Shown here: piece by piece, positions 46,262 through 55,180 of the stretch
How the letters are laid out: each line of letters starts with the position of its first letter
Position numbering within the stretch: position 1 is the first letter of the stretch
Source: Eutrophobius brisbanensis
GTDB lineage: Bacteria > Pseudomonadota > Gammaproteobacteria > Eutrophobiales > Eutrophobiaceae
Length of the DNA stretch: 64,000 nucleotides
NCBI GenBank assembly: GCA_038131795.1
Contig: JAYPQE010000003.1
Span: 2,170,001 to 2,234,000, forward strand
Reading direction: 5' to 3'
Notes under the pieces: generated by a model
Seen by the model: only the letters and a program-made list of their open reading frames with translations
Database searches by the model: none
Told to the model about the DNA's origin: nothing
Made by a program: the position numbers and the translations under genes

Positions 46262-46816
46262 TTATGACCGCCATTTTATTGAACAGCCCATACTGGCAGT
46301 CTGTTGTAGTGGTCCTTTACCTGTTTGGGCAATCATCTGCATGGCCTCAACCAACTCGCGTCTGGCGTCAGATGTTGAGTTTGAGGGGGTGGTATCATCC
46401 AGGCGTCCACGATACTGTAATTTAAGGTCCTTGTTATAGCCAAAGAAATCCGGTGTGCACACCGCACCGTAAGCCCTGGCAATTTCCTGGCTTTCATCCA
46501 GCAGGTAGGGGAATGGATAATTAAACCGGTCGGCAATTTTTTTCATATTTTCAAAAGAATCATCGGGAAATGATTCCGTATCGTTGGACATAATAGCAAC
46601 ACTGTTTACCCCGAATGTCTTTAGTTTCAGGGTATCTTCCACCAGCCTGTCCTGTATGGCTTTTACATAGGGGCAGTGATTACAGATAAACATGACCAGG
46701 GTAGCGTTTTTGCCGCGGCAATTTTCCAGGGACCATTCCTGACCATCGGTTCCAGGCAGCATAAAATCAATAGCCGGGGTATCAAACTCACATACAGGGG
46801 GCTGCATTAATGCCAT
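46262..46816 (-). CDS. Thioredoxin-fold peroxiredoxin-like protein (AhpC/TSA family)
   Basis: 184-residue cytoplasmic protein with the active site FICNHCPYVK (Cys45, Cys48), a CxxC in a thioredoxin fold where a peroxiredoxin would have a single Cys. AVCTPDFFGYN carries the cis-Pro loop and ASMGCSIKW closes the protein. Proteins of this type are common and poorly characterised. A strong GGAGG site precedes the ATG. Divergent from metK. Confidence 0.82.
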   Translation of the reverse strand: MALMQPPVCEFDTPAIDFMLPGTDGQEWSLENCRGKNATLVMFICNHCPYVKAIQDRLVEDTLKLKTFGVNSVAIMSNDTESFPDDSFENMKKIADRFNYPFPYLLDESQEIARAYGAVCTPDFFGYNKDLKLQYRGRLDDTTPSNSTSDARRELVEAMQMIAQTGKGPLQQTASMGCSIKWRS

Positions 46817-46934
46817 TTTTACCTCCGAAAATGTCTATACAAATGTTGGGTAGTCGAGCCATATTCTAGAATATTATAAATTTTAGCGTATAGTATCGCC
46901 TCTATTTACAATATCAACAAAAGGCTTTGTTAAC

Positions 46935-48113
46935 ATGCAAAAGAATTTTCTGTTTACCTCAGAGTCAGTTTCCGAGGGCCATCCAGACAAGGTCGCAGAT
47001 CAAATTTCTGATTCTGTCCTGGATGGACTCCTGGCACAGGACCCGGCATCCAGGGTGGCCTGTGAAACCATGATCAATACCGGCATGGTCGTGTTATCCG
47101 GTGAGATCACATCCAGCGCCAGTATTGATTATGTTGATATCGTCAGAAATACCATCAGAGACATTGGCTATACTTCTTCAGCTATGGGGTTTGATGCAGA
47201 CACCTGTGCCGTGCTGGTTTCACTGGATAAACAGTCCGTTGATATTGCCCAGGGGGTCAATGAAGGCGAGGGGCTGGATCTGGACCAGGGCGCGGGTGAC
47301 CAGGGTCTGATGTTCGGGTATGCCTGCAACGAGACCGAGGTACTGATGCCCTTTGCCATTACCTATGCCCACCGGTTGGTTAAAAAGCAGGCTGAGATAA
47401 GAAAGTCGGGTAAATTGAGCTGGCTCAGGCCCGATGCAAAATCTCAGGTCACAGTATTGTATGAAGACGGTGTCCCAAAATCCGTTGATACCGTTGTCCT
47501 CTCCACCCAGCATGACCCGGACGTAGATCACAAGCAATTATCAGAGGCCGTGATTGAAGAGATTATCAAACCCACCATCCCGGCAGACATGATTACCGAT
47601 AAGACCCGCTATCTTGTCAACCCCACCGGCAGGTTTGTCATCGGTGGACCGGTAGGGGACTGTGGTTTAACAGGCAGAAAGATCATTGTGGATACCTATG
47701 GTGGTGCCGCACACCACGGTGGTGGGGCCTTCTCCGGTAAAGATCCTTCCAAGGTGGACCGCTCTGCGGCCTATGCAGGTCGTTATGTGGCCAAGAACAT
47801 TGTTGCTGCCGGGTTGGCAGAAAAATGTGAAGTCCAGATAGCCTATGCAATCGGTGTAGCAGAACCCGTCAGTCTGATGGTCAATACCTTCGGCACAGGA
47901 AGGATCGATGAAGGCACTATCGCTGCCATGGTCAGAGAACAGTTTGATCTCAGGCCCAAGGCCATTATTCAGACCCTGGATTTGCTCCGTCCAATCTACA
48001 GACAAAGCGCGGCATATGGGCATTTTGGCAGGGACGATGTTGCCTTTCCGTGGGAGGAAACCGACCATGCAGGTGCGTTACGGGAAGCGGCAGGACTGAA
48101 TAACGCGGCATAA
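46935..48113 (+). CDS. metK: S-adenosylmethionine synthetase
   Basis: Makes SAM from methionine and ATP. TSESVSEGHPDKVADQISD at the start, GAGDQGLMFGYA, FVIGGPVGDCGLTGRKI and GGGAFSGKDPSKVDRSAAY are intact. 392 residues. First gene of the metK-ahcY-metF methyl-cycle block. Confidence 0.97.
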   Translation: MQKNFLFTSESVSEGHPDKVADQISDSVLDGLLAQDPASRVACETMINTGMVVLSGEITSSASIDYVDIVRNTIRDIGYTSSAMGFDADTCAVLVSLDKQSVDIAQGVNEGEGLDLDQGAGDQGLMFGYACNETEVLMPFAITYAHRLVKKQAEIRKSGKLSWLRPDAKSQVTVLYEDGVPKSVDTVVLSTQHDPDVDHKQLSEAVIEEIIKPTIPADMITDKTRYLVNPTGRFVIGGPVGDCGLTGRKIIVDTYGGAAHHGGGAFSGKDPSKVDRSAAYAGRYVAKNIVAAGLAEKCEVQIAYAIGVAEPVSLMVNTFGTGRIDEGTIAAMVREQFDLRPKAIIQTLDLLRPIYRQSAAYGHFGRDDVAFPWEETDHAGALREAAGLNNAA

Positions 48114-48135
48114 CAATTCAACATTGAAACCGTCA

Positions 48136-48169
48136 GAATTTTTCAGCTAGTCTGGAAAAATTCGTTTTT
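48136..48169 (+). terminator. Probable terminator between metK and ahcY
   Basis: Perfect nine-base stem GAATTTTTC/GAAAAATTC with a ten-base loop, followed by GTTTTT. The stem is AT-rich, so it may be weak, but its place right after metK and before the ahcY promoter fits. Confidence 0.6.
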
Positions 48170-48181
48170 GGCGTCTATACT
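48153..48181 (+). promoter_or_regulatory. Candidate sigma-70 promoter for ahcY
   Basis: TGGAAA (-35 region, 48153-48158) and TATACT (-10, 48176-48181) separated by 17 bases, followed by about 40 bases before the SAH riboswitch. The -35 overlaps the terminator stem. Confidence 0.45.
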
Positions 48182-48222
48182 GTCGAGCCCTGCTGGTTAA
48201 TTCCACAGAATTATTATTTTCT

Positions 48223-48292
48223 ACATTCAAGGAGCGTTGCGACGGAACATCCGCCAGGCTTGAATGTGGTTTTCACAACAAACGGCGCTCGC
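48223..48292 (+). promoter_or_regulatory. SAH riboswitch upstream of ahcY
   Basis: Matches the S-adenosylhomocysteine riboswitch pattern: P1 stem ACATTCAAG (48223-48231) with CTTGAATGT (48259-48267), the conserved GGAGCGTTGC and CCGCCAGGCT segments, and a pseudoknot between GAGCG (48232-48236) and CGCTC (48286-48290). The AGGAGG ribosome site follows at 48303. In known cases SAH binding turns on ahcY to remove the inhibitor. Confidence 0.93.
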
Positions 48293-48316
48293 TTAAATTG
48301 TTAGGAGGATAACAAG

Positions 48317-49732
48317 ATGAGCGTAGCGAGCCAGTCTATCTTTACAGATTTTCATGTGGCCGATATGGGCCTCGCCCAGTGGGGACACAAGGAAATCCGC
48401 ATTGCCGAAACAGAAATGCCGGGATTGATGGCCATCCGTGATGAATATTCCACGGATGCCCCCTTAAAAGGCGCAAAGATCGCCGGATCGTTGCACATGA
48501 CCATTCAAACTGCGGTATTAATAGAAACCCTGGTGGCACTGGGTGCCGAGGTACGCTGGGCATCATGTAATATCTACTCTACCCAGGACCATGCTGCAGC
48601 AGCAATCGCCGATCAGCAGATCCCGGTCTTTGCCTATAAAGGCGAATCTCTTGAAGAGTATTGGGAGTATACCCACCGAATTATGGAGTGGTCCGATGGC
48701 AGTGCGCCTAATATGATCCTGGATGATGGTGGCGATGCCACCATGCTGGTGACGCTGGGTGCAGAGGCAGAACAGGACATCAGTGTACTGGATAACCCGG
48801 GCAGCGAGGAAGAGACTTTCCTGTTTGCGGCCATCAGGAAAAAGCTTGAATCCTCCCCTGGTTGGTATTCAAACATTAAACAAAGCATCAAAGGTGTCAC
48901 CGAAGAAACCACCACCGGTGTGCATCGGCTATATCAGATGCAGGACGAGGGCACATTGCCATTTCCGGCTATTAACGTGAATGATTCGGTGACCAAATCC
49001 AAGTTTGACAATCTCTATGGTTGCCGTGAATCATTGGTGGACGGCATCAAACGGGCAACGGACGTGATGATTGCCGGCAAGATCGCTCTCGTCCTTGGTT
49101 ATGGTGATGTTGGCAAGGGTTGTGCACAGTCGCTTCGTGGCCTGGGTGCAACTGTATGGGTGACGGAAGTTGATCCTATCTGTGCATTACAGGCGGCCAT
49201 GGAAGGTTATCGTGTTGTCAAAATGGATGAGATTTGCGACAAGGTGGATATCTTTGTCACCGCGACCGGTAATTGCAGTGTCATTACCTACGATCATATG
49301 CAGCGTATGAAAGACCAGGCCATTGTTTGCAATATAGGCCATTTTGATAATGAAATTGATGTAGCCGATCTGGATAAATGTGATTGGGAGGAGATCAAGC
49401 CACAGGTGGATCATGTCACTTTTGCAGATGGCAAAAAGATAATTCTCCTGGCCAAGGGCAGGCTGGTCAACCTGGGGTGTGCCACAGGTCATCCGAGTTT
49501 CGTGATGTCTAATTCTTTCACCAACCAGGTACTGGCCCAGATCGAACTATATGTTCGTACCAGTGAATATGAGAACAAGGTTTATGTATTACCCAAACAC
49601 CTTGATGAAAAGGTCGCCCGGTTACATTTGCAGAAGATTGGCGCTGATCTGACTGTCCTCACAGACAGGCAGGCAAAATACATAGGTGTGGATGTAACAG
49701 GGCCCTATAAGCCGGAATACTACCGGTATTGA
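48317..49732 (+). CDS. ahcY: Adenosylhomocysteinase
   Basis: Hydrolyses S-adenosylhomocysteine to homocysteine and adenosine, NAD-dependent. LHMTIQTAVLIETL, SCNIYSTQDHAAAAI, the NAD motif VLGYGDVGKGCAQSLRG and the C-terminal KYIGVDVTGPYKPEYYRY are present. 471 residues, the longer proteobacterial form with an insert. Preceded by an SAH riboswitch and a strong ribosome site. Confidence 0.97.
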   Translation: MSVASQSIFTDFHVADMGLAQWGHKEIRIAETEMPGLMAIRDEYSTDAPLKGAKIAGSLHMTIQTAVLIETLVALGAEVRWASCNIYSTQDHAAAAIADQQIPVFAYKGESLEEYWEYTHRIMEWSDGSAPNMILDDGGDATMLVTLGAEAEQDISVLDNPGSEEETFLFAAIRKKLESSPGWYSNIKQSIKGVTEETTTGVHRLYQMQDEGTLPFPAINVNDSVTKSKFDNLYGCRESLVDGIKRATDVMIAGKIALVLGYGDVGKGCAQSLRGLGATVWVTEVDPICALQAAMEGYRVVKMDEICDKVDIFVTATGNCSVITYDHMQRMKDQAIVCNIGHFDNEIDVADLDKCDWEEIKPQVDHVTFADGKKIILLAKGRLVNLGCATGHPSFVMSNSFTNQVLAQIELYVRTSEYENKVYVLPKHLDEKVARLHLQKIGADLTVLTDRQAKYIGVDVTGPYKPEYYRY

Positions 49733-49778
49733 TCAGGGTCCTATCCATAGTTATTAATCACCACCAGGTGACCTGACC

Positions 49779-50630
49779 ATGTCCGCGCAAGCAAAATATA
49801 AGAAAAAATTCAGTTTTGAATTTTTTCCGCCACGTTCTGAAGAGACCCGGTGTGTGCTGGAAGAGACCCAGCAGAACCTGAAGGAGCTGCAGCCTGACTT
49901 TTTTTCTGTCACCTACGGGGCTGGCGGCAGCGACAGGGAAAAAACACTGGAGACGGTGATCGCTGTTCGTGACAACACCGCTATTCCGGTTGCGCCACAT
50001 ATATCATGTATTAACAGTAGTCGTGATGAGGTTGCGCAGGTATTGGACCAGTATCAGGAACTTGAATTCAGGCATCTGGTGGTAATACGTGGTGATAGAC
50101 CAGTAGAGGGTGACGTGACCGGTGAATTCAATTACGCATGCGAACTGGTTGAATTTATCAGGGACCGTAGCGGCGATTATTTTGAAATCGATGTCGCCTG
50201 TTATCCGGAATTCCATCCCGAATCTACCAGTGTAAGGGTAGAGCTGGAAAACTTTAAAAGAAAGGTTGATGCCGGGGCCAATGGTGCAATCACGCAGTAT
50301 TTTTATAATCCTCATGCCTATTTCAGGTTTATCGAAGACTGTGAAAAAATGGATATTAACCTGCCCATAGTCCCCGGGATTATGCCCATTACCAACCGGG
50401 AGCAGCTGGTAGGGTTTTCACAAAGGTGTGGCGCGGAAATCCCACGCTGGATCCTCACCCGATTGGAGTCTTATGGCGATGACCTGGACTCGATTCGAAG
50501 TTTTGGTCTGGATGTGGTTACCCAGCTGTGTCAGTCATTACTGGATTTCGGCGCCCCGGGGCTGCACATCTATTCTATGAACAGATATTCTGCCGGCAGG
50601 GTAATTTGGCAAAACCTTGGGCTTAGATAG
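49779..50630 (+). CDS. metF: 5,10-methylenetetrahydrofolate reductase
   Basis: FAD enzyme making 5-methyltetrahydrofolate for methionine synthesis. SFEFFPPRSEE contains the catalytic Glu14, SVTYGAGGS, RGDRP, and GLHIYSMNR near the end. 283 residues. AGGTGA lies before the ATG. Completes the methyl cycle started by metK and ahcY. Confidence 0.96.
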   Translation: MSAQAKYKKKFSFEFFPPRSEETRCVLEETQQNLKELQPDFFSVTYGAGGSDREKTLETVIAVRDNTAIPVAPHISCINSSRDEVAQVLDQYQELEFRHLVVIRGDRPVEGDVTGEFNYACELVEFIRDRSGDYFEIDVACYPEFHPESTSVRVELENFKRKVDAGANGAITQYFYNPHAYFRFIEDCEKMDINLPIVPGIMPITNREQLVGFSQRCGAEIPRWILTRLESYGDDLDSIRSFGLDVVTQLCQSLLDFGAPGLHIYSMNRYSAGRVIWQNLGLR

Positions 50631-50780
50631 TCAGCAACGCAGCAGGTCGTCTCAAAAGAACATAATATTTCACTATTCTCGGTATATTACTTGTCGCGCC
50701 GCATACATAATTGTATTTTGCACATTATTATGTGGTGTATATATACGGTCGGGTTTGGCCGATGAGAGACTTATAGCGCG

Positions 50781-51047
50781 ATGAAGAACCAGGTACTTTT
50801 CGTTGATGATGATCCGTTAATTGTGGAGTCGTTATCTATTGCCCTGGACGACGAGTTTGCTGTATATACGGCAGAGAACCGTGAACAGGCCACCCGGTTG
50901 CTGAACAGGATCCAGCAAAAGCCGTCTATCGCCCTGGTGGACCTGGGTTTGCCGCCACAACCCTATCAACCAGATGAGGGTTTCAAGTTAATATAAGAAC
51001 TGGTTAATTATAATCCCAATATGAAAATCCTGGTGTTTTCAGGCGAA
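50781..51047 (+). pseudogene. Response-regulator receiver domain, stopped and truncated
   Basis: The first 71 codons encode a receiver domain: acidic pocket FVDDDPLIV, phospho-acceptor Asp in LVDLGLPPQPY. A TAA at 50994-50996 ends it after GFKLI. Reading through the stop in the same frame gives ELVNYNPNMKILVFSGE, the expected next strand of a receiver domain (KILVxSG), and then similarity ends abruptly near 51047. The rest of the gene is missing, and the 3' end of a kinase on the opposite strand overlaps this point. It is a remnant with both a nonsense codon and a deletion. Confidence 0.78.
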
Positions 51048-51984
51048 TGTCTACATATTCCAGGGTGGAAAACAATACCATGCCCAGTAATAGCATACCT
51101 ACCAGCACCTGCTTTCCCCGTTTACCTCTTTGCGCCGGGTCCATTTGGGTCCATGCACCGGTGATATCCAGGTCCAGTGTATTTTTGGTCCGCTTCCTTT
51201 GTAGTTTTTCAATTTTTTGGACCAGCGACTCTGCATCCGGGATCCGTTTATCGCGATCCTTGGCCATCATCCCATTTAGCAGGTCCTGGTATTCCTTCAG
51301 ATCTTCCGGCAAGTCGGGTATGGGGGCCTGTTTATGCTGGATGACTATGTCGATGACAGAAGTGGAGATGTACGGTTTTTCGCCCGTCAACATTTCGTAG
51401 AAGAGACAGCCCAGGCTATAAATGTCCGCCCTGCCATCTATCTTTAAACCATCGGCCTGTTCCGGGCTCACATAATTGGGGCTGCCGAGAAAAATACCGG
51501 TAGAGGTCAAATCATTTTCATTATCCACTTCCTTGGCGATACCGAAATCTGTTAATAAAGGGGTATTGGTATCTCGGAAAAGGATATTGGCCGGTTTAAC
51601 ATCACGATGGACAATGCCATGTTTATGGGCTTCATTTAAGGCATTGGAGACCTTACCCAGGATATCCAGTGCCTCCTCGTCAGACATGGGCAGTTCCAGC
51701 CGTTGTTTAAGATCGCCTCCTTGTACATATTCCATGGAGATATAGAACATATTATTGGCAAAACCAATGTCATAGATAGTGATGATGTTTGGGTGTGACA
51801 GGGAGGCAATGATTCTGCCTTCGGCCATAAATCGTTCAATCAGGTCCTTTGATTCATCCGCATCAACGTTGTCCAGGATCTTAAGGCAGACAGATCGGTT
51901 GAGTGATTCCTGGGTGGCCAGTTACACCGTGGCCATGCCACCCTTCCCGATCTCATTTTTGATTATATAGCCTGGAATCTCCAT
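51004..51984 (-). pseudogene. Membrane Ser/Thr protein kinase with an in-frame TAA in the glycine loop
   Basis: From ATG 51984 the frame begins with MEIPGYIIKNEIGKGGMATV, a kinase N-lobe with glycine-rich loop, then TAA at 51922-51924 (codon 21, where Tyr is usual), then LATQESLNRSVCLKIL with the ATP-anchoring Lys35. The rest is intact: HRDVKPANIL catalytic loop, DFGIAKE, GSPNYVSPEQ activation segment, and one membrane helix near the C-terminus (VLVGMLLLGMVLFS). The surviving open frame from ATG 51828 lacks the glycine loop and Lys35, so it should be inactive. The last codons overlap the response-regulator remnant in antisense. Confidence 0.85.
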
Positions 51985-52119
51985 GGCCTGATTATAAAAC
52001 GAAATTTAGATAATGTTATATGTAACTGCCTAAATTTAGTGCAGAAAACAGGGATTTAGCTGATTTTGATTGGTGAAGGGGGAGAAATGGCTGTAATTTG
52101 AAAAATCATCCTGCGCCAA

Positions 52120-52578
52120 TCAGTCCAACGCCTCTGCTGCCCGGTGCTTGGCCTTGATATAGTTGGCATGGGAGACATATAGCAGATCCGCAATTTTGCG
52201 GATGAAATATTCCTCATATTTATCGATGACATTATCCGCAACGGCTACCCGCCAGAGCAGTTCAATGACGGTTACCTTTTCTTCGGCACTAAGCTCGTGA
52301 TTTACGGTACGGGTAAAATCATGTAGCGAGATAGCATGGTTGACCTCAGTACGCGCAGTCTCTATCAGCGCCTGGATCTCGTCCTGATCCAGATGAAAAT
52401 GGAAAGACATTGTGTCTTCGATGACCTTGATTTCGTCATCGTCAATTCCTGAATCTGCCAAAGCAATTTCCAGCATCAACACGGCAGCGCATAGTTCCAG
52501 GGTATGATCTCTGGTTGCGTCCCGGCTTTCCTGGTTACCCAGGTGCTGGCCGAAGAACTCCGAGATTGAATTAAACAT
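52120..52578 (-). CDS. TerB-family protein
   Basis: 152-residue all-helical cytoplasmic protein with two acidic, metal-binding-like helices typical of TerB: LEIALADSGIDDDEIKVI (about residues 36-53) and LWRVAVADNVIDKYEEYFI (about 107-125). The function of stand-alone TerB proteins is unclear; tellurite resistance is not implied without other ter genes, none of which are here. Eight bases after hspQ. Confidence 0.82.
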   Translation of the reverse strand: MFNSISEFFGQHLGNQESRDATRDHTLELCAAVLMLEIALADSGIDDDEIKVIEDTMSFHFHLDQDEIQALIETARTEVNHAISLHDFTRTVNHELSAEEKVTVIELLWRVAVADNVIDKYEEYFIRKIADLLYVSHANYIKAKHRAAEALD

Positions 52579-52586
52579 AGGTGTAT

Positions 52587-52946
52587 TTAATTCTTGTACC
52601 AGGAATGATTGATGTATTTCCCGTTCTGAAAATCGTCAAAATACGCATACACCATTGGGTGCTCAATAGACTCGACTGATGTATCTGCCTGCAGGTTACG
52701 TTCAGCAACATACGTTTCGTGCAATGAATCATTTACCAGGACCTTATACCAGGGAACATTTTTAGGTGGTTTGGATTTCGCCATATTCTGGTACCATTCT
52801 TCACTTCCCAGATAGATAGGGTCAATATCAATTATGACCCCGCGATAATCAAATAACTTATGGGTGATAAGCTGGCCGATATCGAACTTTGCCACTTTCG
52901 GCGTCAAGTCCTGTAAATCGGTCTTCATATTATTGCTGCTTATCAT
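52587..52946 (-). CDS. hspQ: Heat-shock protein HspQ (YccV-like)
   Basis: 119-residue protein with the YccV/HspQ domain: FDIGQLITHKLFDYRGVIIDIDP, EEWYQNM, PWYKVLVND, and TYVAERNL. In enterics HspQ binds hemimethylated oriC DNA and modulates the Lon protease. ATG 52946 has AGGTGA upstream; ATG six codons later is also possible. Confidence 0.9.
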   Translation of the reverse strand: MISSNNMKTDLQDLTPKVAKFDIGQLITHKLFDYRGVIIDIDPIYLGSEEWYQNMAKSKPPKNVPWYKVLVNDSLHETYVAERNLQADTSVESIEHPMVYAYFDDFQNGKYINHSWYKN

Positions 52947-53004
52947 CGTTCACCTGTTAGTGGGAATTAAGTGGTCTGGTCCATTTTAATATATAGTGTT
53001 TACT

Positions 53005-53736
53005 ATGAGAAAAACAAGGGTATATGTAGAAACAAACCTGACGGCCGGGCAGACGGTCACCATAAGTGATGACAGTTTTCATCATCTGAGTCATGTATTA
53101 AAGCATAGGGAAGGAGACTGGATACATGCTTTCGATGGTAATGGCGGCTATTTTGAATCCATCATTATTTCCAAAAAAAAACGATCCATTACCATAAAGC
53201 CCAATGTATTTGTAAAAGACAACCGTGAATCTGACCTTAGACTCACCCTGGCACAGGGTATTTCCAGAGGCCAGAAAATGGATTTTACCATTCAGAAAGC
53301 CGTTGAGTTGGGTATTTACATTTTTGTCCCTGTTATGACTGAGCGCAGTAATGTCAAACTTGATAATGAGCGCTCAGAGAAGCGATTGAAACATTGGCAG
53401 AAAATTATTATCAATGCGTGTGAACAATGTGGACGGAATGTACTTCCCACGATTCTAGAACCGATAACACTGGATGAATGGGTGGCCGTGGATACTAATG
53501 CGATGAAGTATGTCCTGGACCCGTTGGCAACCATGTCTATCTCCGGGGTCGCTCAGCAGGGTACTGAAATTTCCCTGATATGCGGTCCGGAAGGCGGACT
53601 CACTGAGAATGAAATCGAGTTGAGCGAGAAAAGTGGTTATTCGCCTGTTTCACTGGGTCCGCGGGTTTTAAGGACTGAGACAGCGGCCATTTCAGCATTG
53701 GCAATATTTCAGTCTAAATGGGGCGATATCCGCTAA
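53005..53736 (+). CDS. rsmE: 16S rRNA m3U1498 methyltransferase
   Basis: SPOUT methyltransferase. HHLSHVLKHREGDWIHAFDG at the N-terminal PUA-like domain, then the trefoil-knot motifs GPEGGLTENEIE and LGPRVLRTETAAISAL, which bind SAM. ATG 53005 (243 residues) is preferred to a GTG three codons earlier. The rsmE-gshA order is known from other proteobacteria. Confidence 0.94.
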   Translation: MRKTRVYVETNLTAGQTVTISDDSFHHLSHVLKHREGDWIHAFDGNGGYFESIIISKKKRSITIKPNVFVKDNRESDLRLTLAQGISRGQKMDFTIQKAVELGIYIFVPVMTERSNVKLDNERSEKRLKHWQKIIINACEQCGRNVLPTILEPITLDEWVAVDTNAMKYVLDPLATMSISGVAQQGTEISLICGPEGGLTENEIELSEKSGYSPVSLGPRVLRTETAAISALAIFQSKWGDIR

Positions 53737-53796
53737 AGATGTTTTTTAGGATTTCAAGGGTATAATTCACACCAAATTAATAATAAAAGGTTAGCC

Positions 53797-55092
53797 GTGA
53801 GCAAATCAGAATCACCCGTCCCCCATCTGACAACCTCCCTTTCCGGGCCATTAATGCACCTGGAAGAGCAATTTATCCAAAACCAAAGCAGAATCGAATC
53901 GTGGTTCAGGGAACAGTGGCGGATATCCCGCGCACCGTTTTATTCTTCTGTCGATATCCGAAATGCGGGTTACAAGATTGCCCCCGTAGATACCAACCTG
54001 TTTCCTGCCGGTTTTAATAACCTCAATCCGGAGTTTGAATCACTGTGTATACAGGCAGTCCAGCAAGCGGTTGAACGGGTGGGTAAACCGGTAGACCGTA
54101 TAGTCCTGATTCCGGAAAACCATACCCGTAATAAATTTTATTTAACTAATGTTGCTGTGTTGGCCTCATTGATCACCAGGGCGGGTTTTGAAGTTAAATT
54201 GGGTTCATTGATGCATGATTTGACAGGGCCTACGCATATCCCACTGGATGGTGGTGAGGAAGTAACGCTTTTCCCGTTAAATCGTAAAGACGACCAGATT
54301 TATATTGATGATGATTTTTATCCTGATTTGATCCTGTTAAATAATGATCTCTCCGCGGGAAAGCCTGACATTCTAGAAGGATTGTCACAAACCATCACGC
54401 CGCCATTGTCTCTTGGATGGTCTTCTCGAATGAAGTCCGACCATTTCAAGAATTACCAGGAGGTTGCGCAGGAGTTTTCTGCATTACTGGATCTGGATCC
54501 CTGGTTGATCACACCGTTGTATCGCAGTTGTGGTGAAATTGATTTTATGAAACGTGAAGGTAATACCTGCCTTGAGAGTAATGTTAACGCATTGTTATCT
54601 GCCATACAGGAGAAATACCATGAATATAATATTGACCAGCGGCCATATGTAGTGGTCAAGGCCGAGTCCGGTACCTATGGCATGGGTGTGATGACGGCCC
54701 ACAGTGTGGATGAAATACTGGATCTAAATCGCAAGCAGCGCACTAAGATGGCAACCACCAAGGAAGGACAGAAGGTCACAAAGGTGTTGATTCAGGAAGG
54801 GGTCTTTACCAACGAGACCTGGGGGCTGGACAAAACAGTTGCAGAACCGGTGGTGTATTCAATAGACAAAAACGTGGTGGGTGGTTTTTACCGTGTACAT
54901 TCCAGGAAAGGTGTCAATGAAAACCTGAATTCACCAGGGATGCGGTTTGAGCCTCTGGCATTTGATGATTGCTGTATCTCACCCGATATAGACCAGTCAC
55001 CGGATTCTCATGTCAACCGGTTTTATATCTACGGCGTGATTGCAAGACTGGCCACCCTGGCTGCCGCCAGGGAGATGGTAGATGTACAATGA
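53797..55092 (+). CDS. gshA: Glutamate-cysteine ligase, proteobacterial (gshA_ferroox) type
   Basis: First step of glutathione synthesis. It belongs to the type found in Acidithiobacillus, Chromatiales and relatives rather than the enteric GshA: VPENHTRNKFYLTNVAVL-like segment (ILIPENHTRNKFYL), KREGNTCLESNVNALL, and ATP-grasp-like VVVKAESGTYGMGVM. 431 residues, GTG start with AAAAGG upstream. Convergent with algR. Confidence 0.9.
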   Translation: MSKSESPVPHLTTSLSGPLMHLEEQFIQNQSRIESWFREQWRISRAPFYSSVDIRNAGYKIAPVDTNLFPAGFNNLNPEFESLCIQAVQQAVERVGKPVDRIVLIPENHTRNKFYLTNVAVLASLITRAGFEVKLGSLMHDLTGPTHIPLDGGEEVTLFPLNRKDDQIYIDDDFYPDLILLNNDLSAGKPDILEGLSQTITPPLSLGWSSRMKSDHFKNYQEVAQEFSALLDLDPWLITPLYRSCGEIDFMKREGNTCLESNVNALLSAIQEKYHEYNIDQRPYVVVKAESGTYGMGVMTAHSVDEILDLNRKQRTKMATTKEGQKVTKVLIQEGVFTNETWGLDKTVAEPVVYSIDKNVVGGFYRVHSRKGVNENLNSPGMRFEPLAFDDCCISPDIDQSPDSHVNRFYIYGVIARLATLAAAREMVDVQ

Positions 55093-55163
55093 TGAGTAAC
55101 CGTGGATAGTCTGGTTTCTGGCTTCGGCTATGGCTCCTGCGTTGCTCTACCGCCTACATCCAT

Positions 55164-55180
55164 ACTCCTAACTCCTCACA
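55164..55180 (-). repeat. Heptamer repeat at the 3' end of algR
   Basis: On the minus strand the algR stop TGA runs straight into GGAGTTAGGAGTA: two variant heptads. The stop codon is again part of the repeat. No facing arm is seen at the 3' end of gshA. Confidence 0.75.

Noticed and set aside
52120..52578. Tellurite resistance locus
   Set aside because: A lone TerB-like protein without terC, terD or terZ does not support this function.
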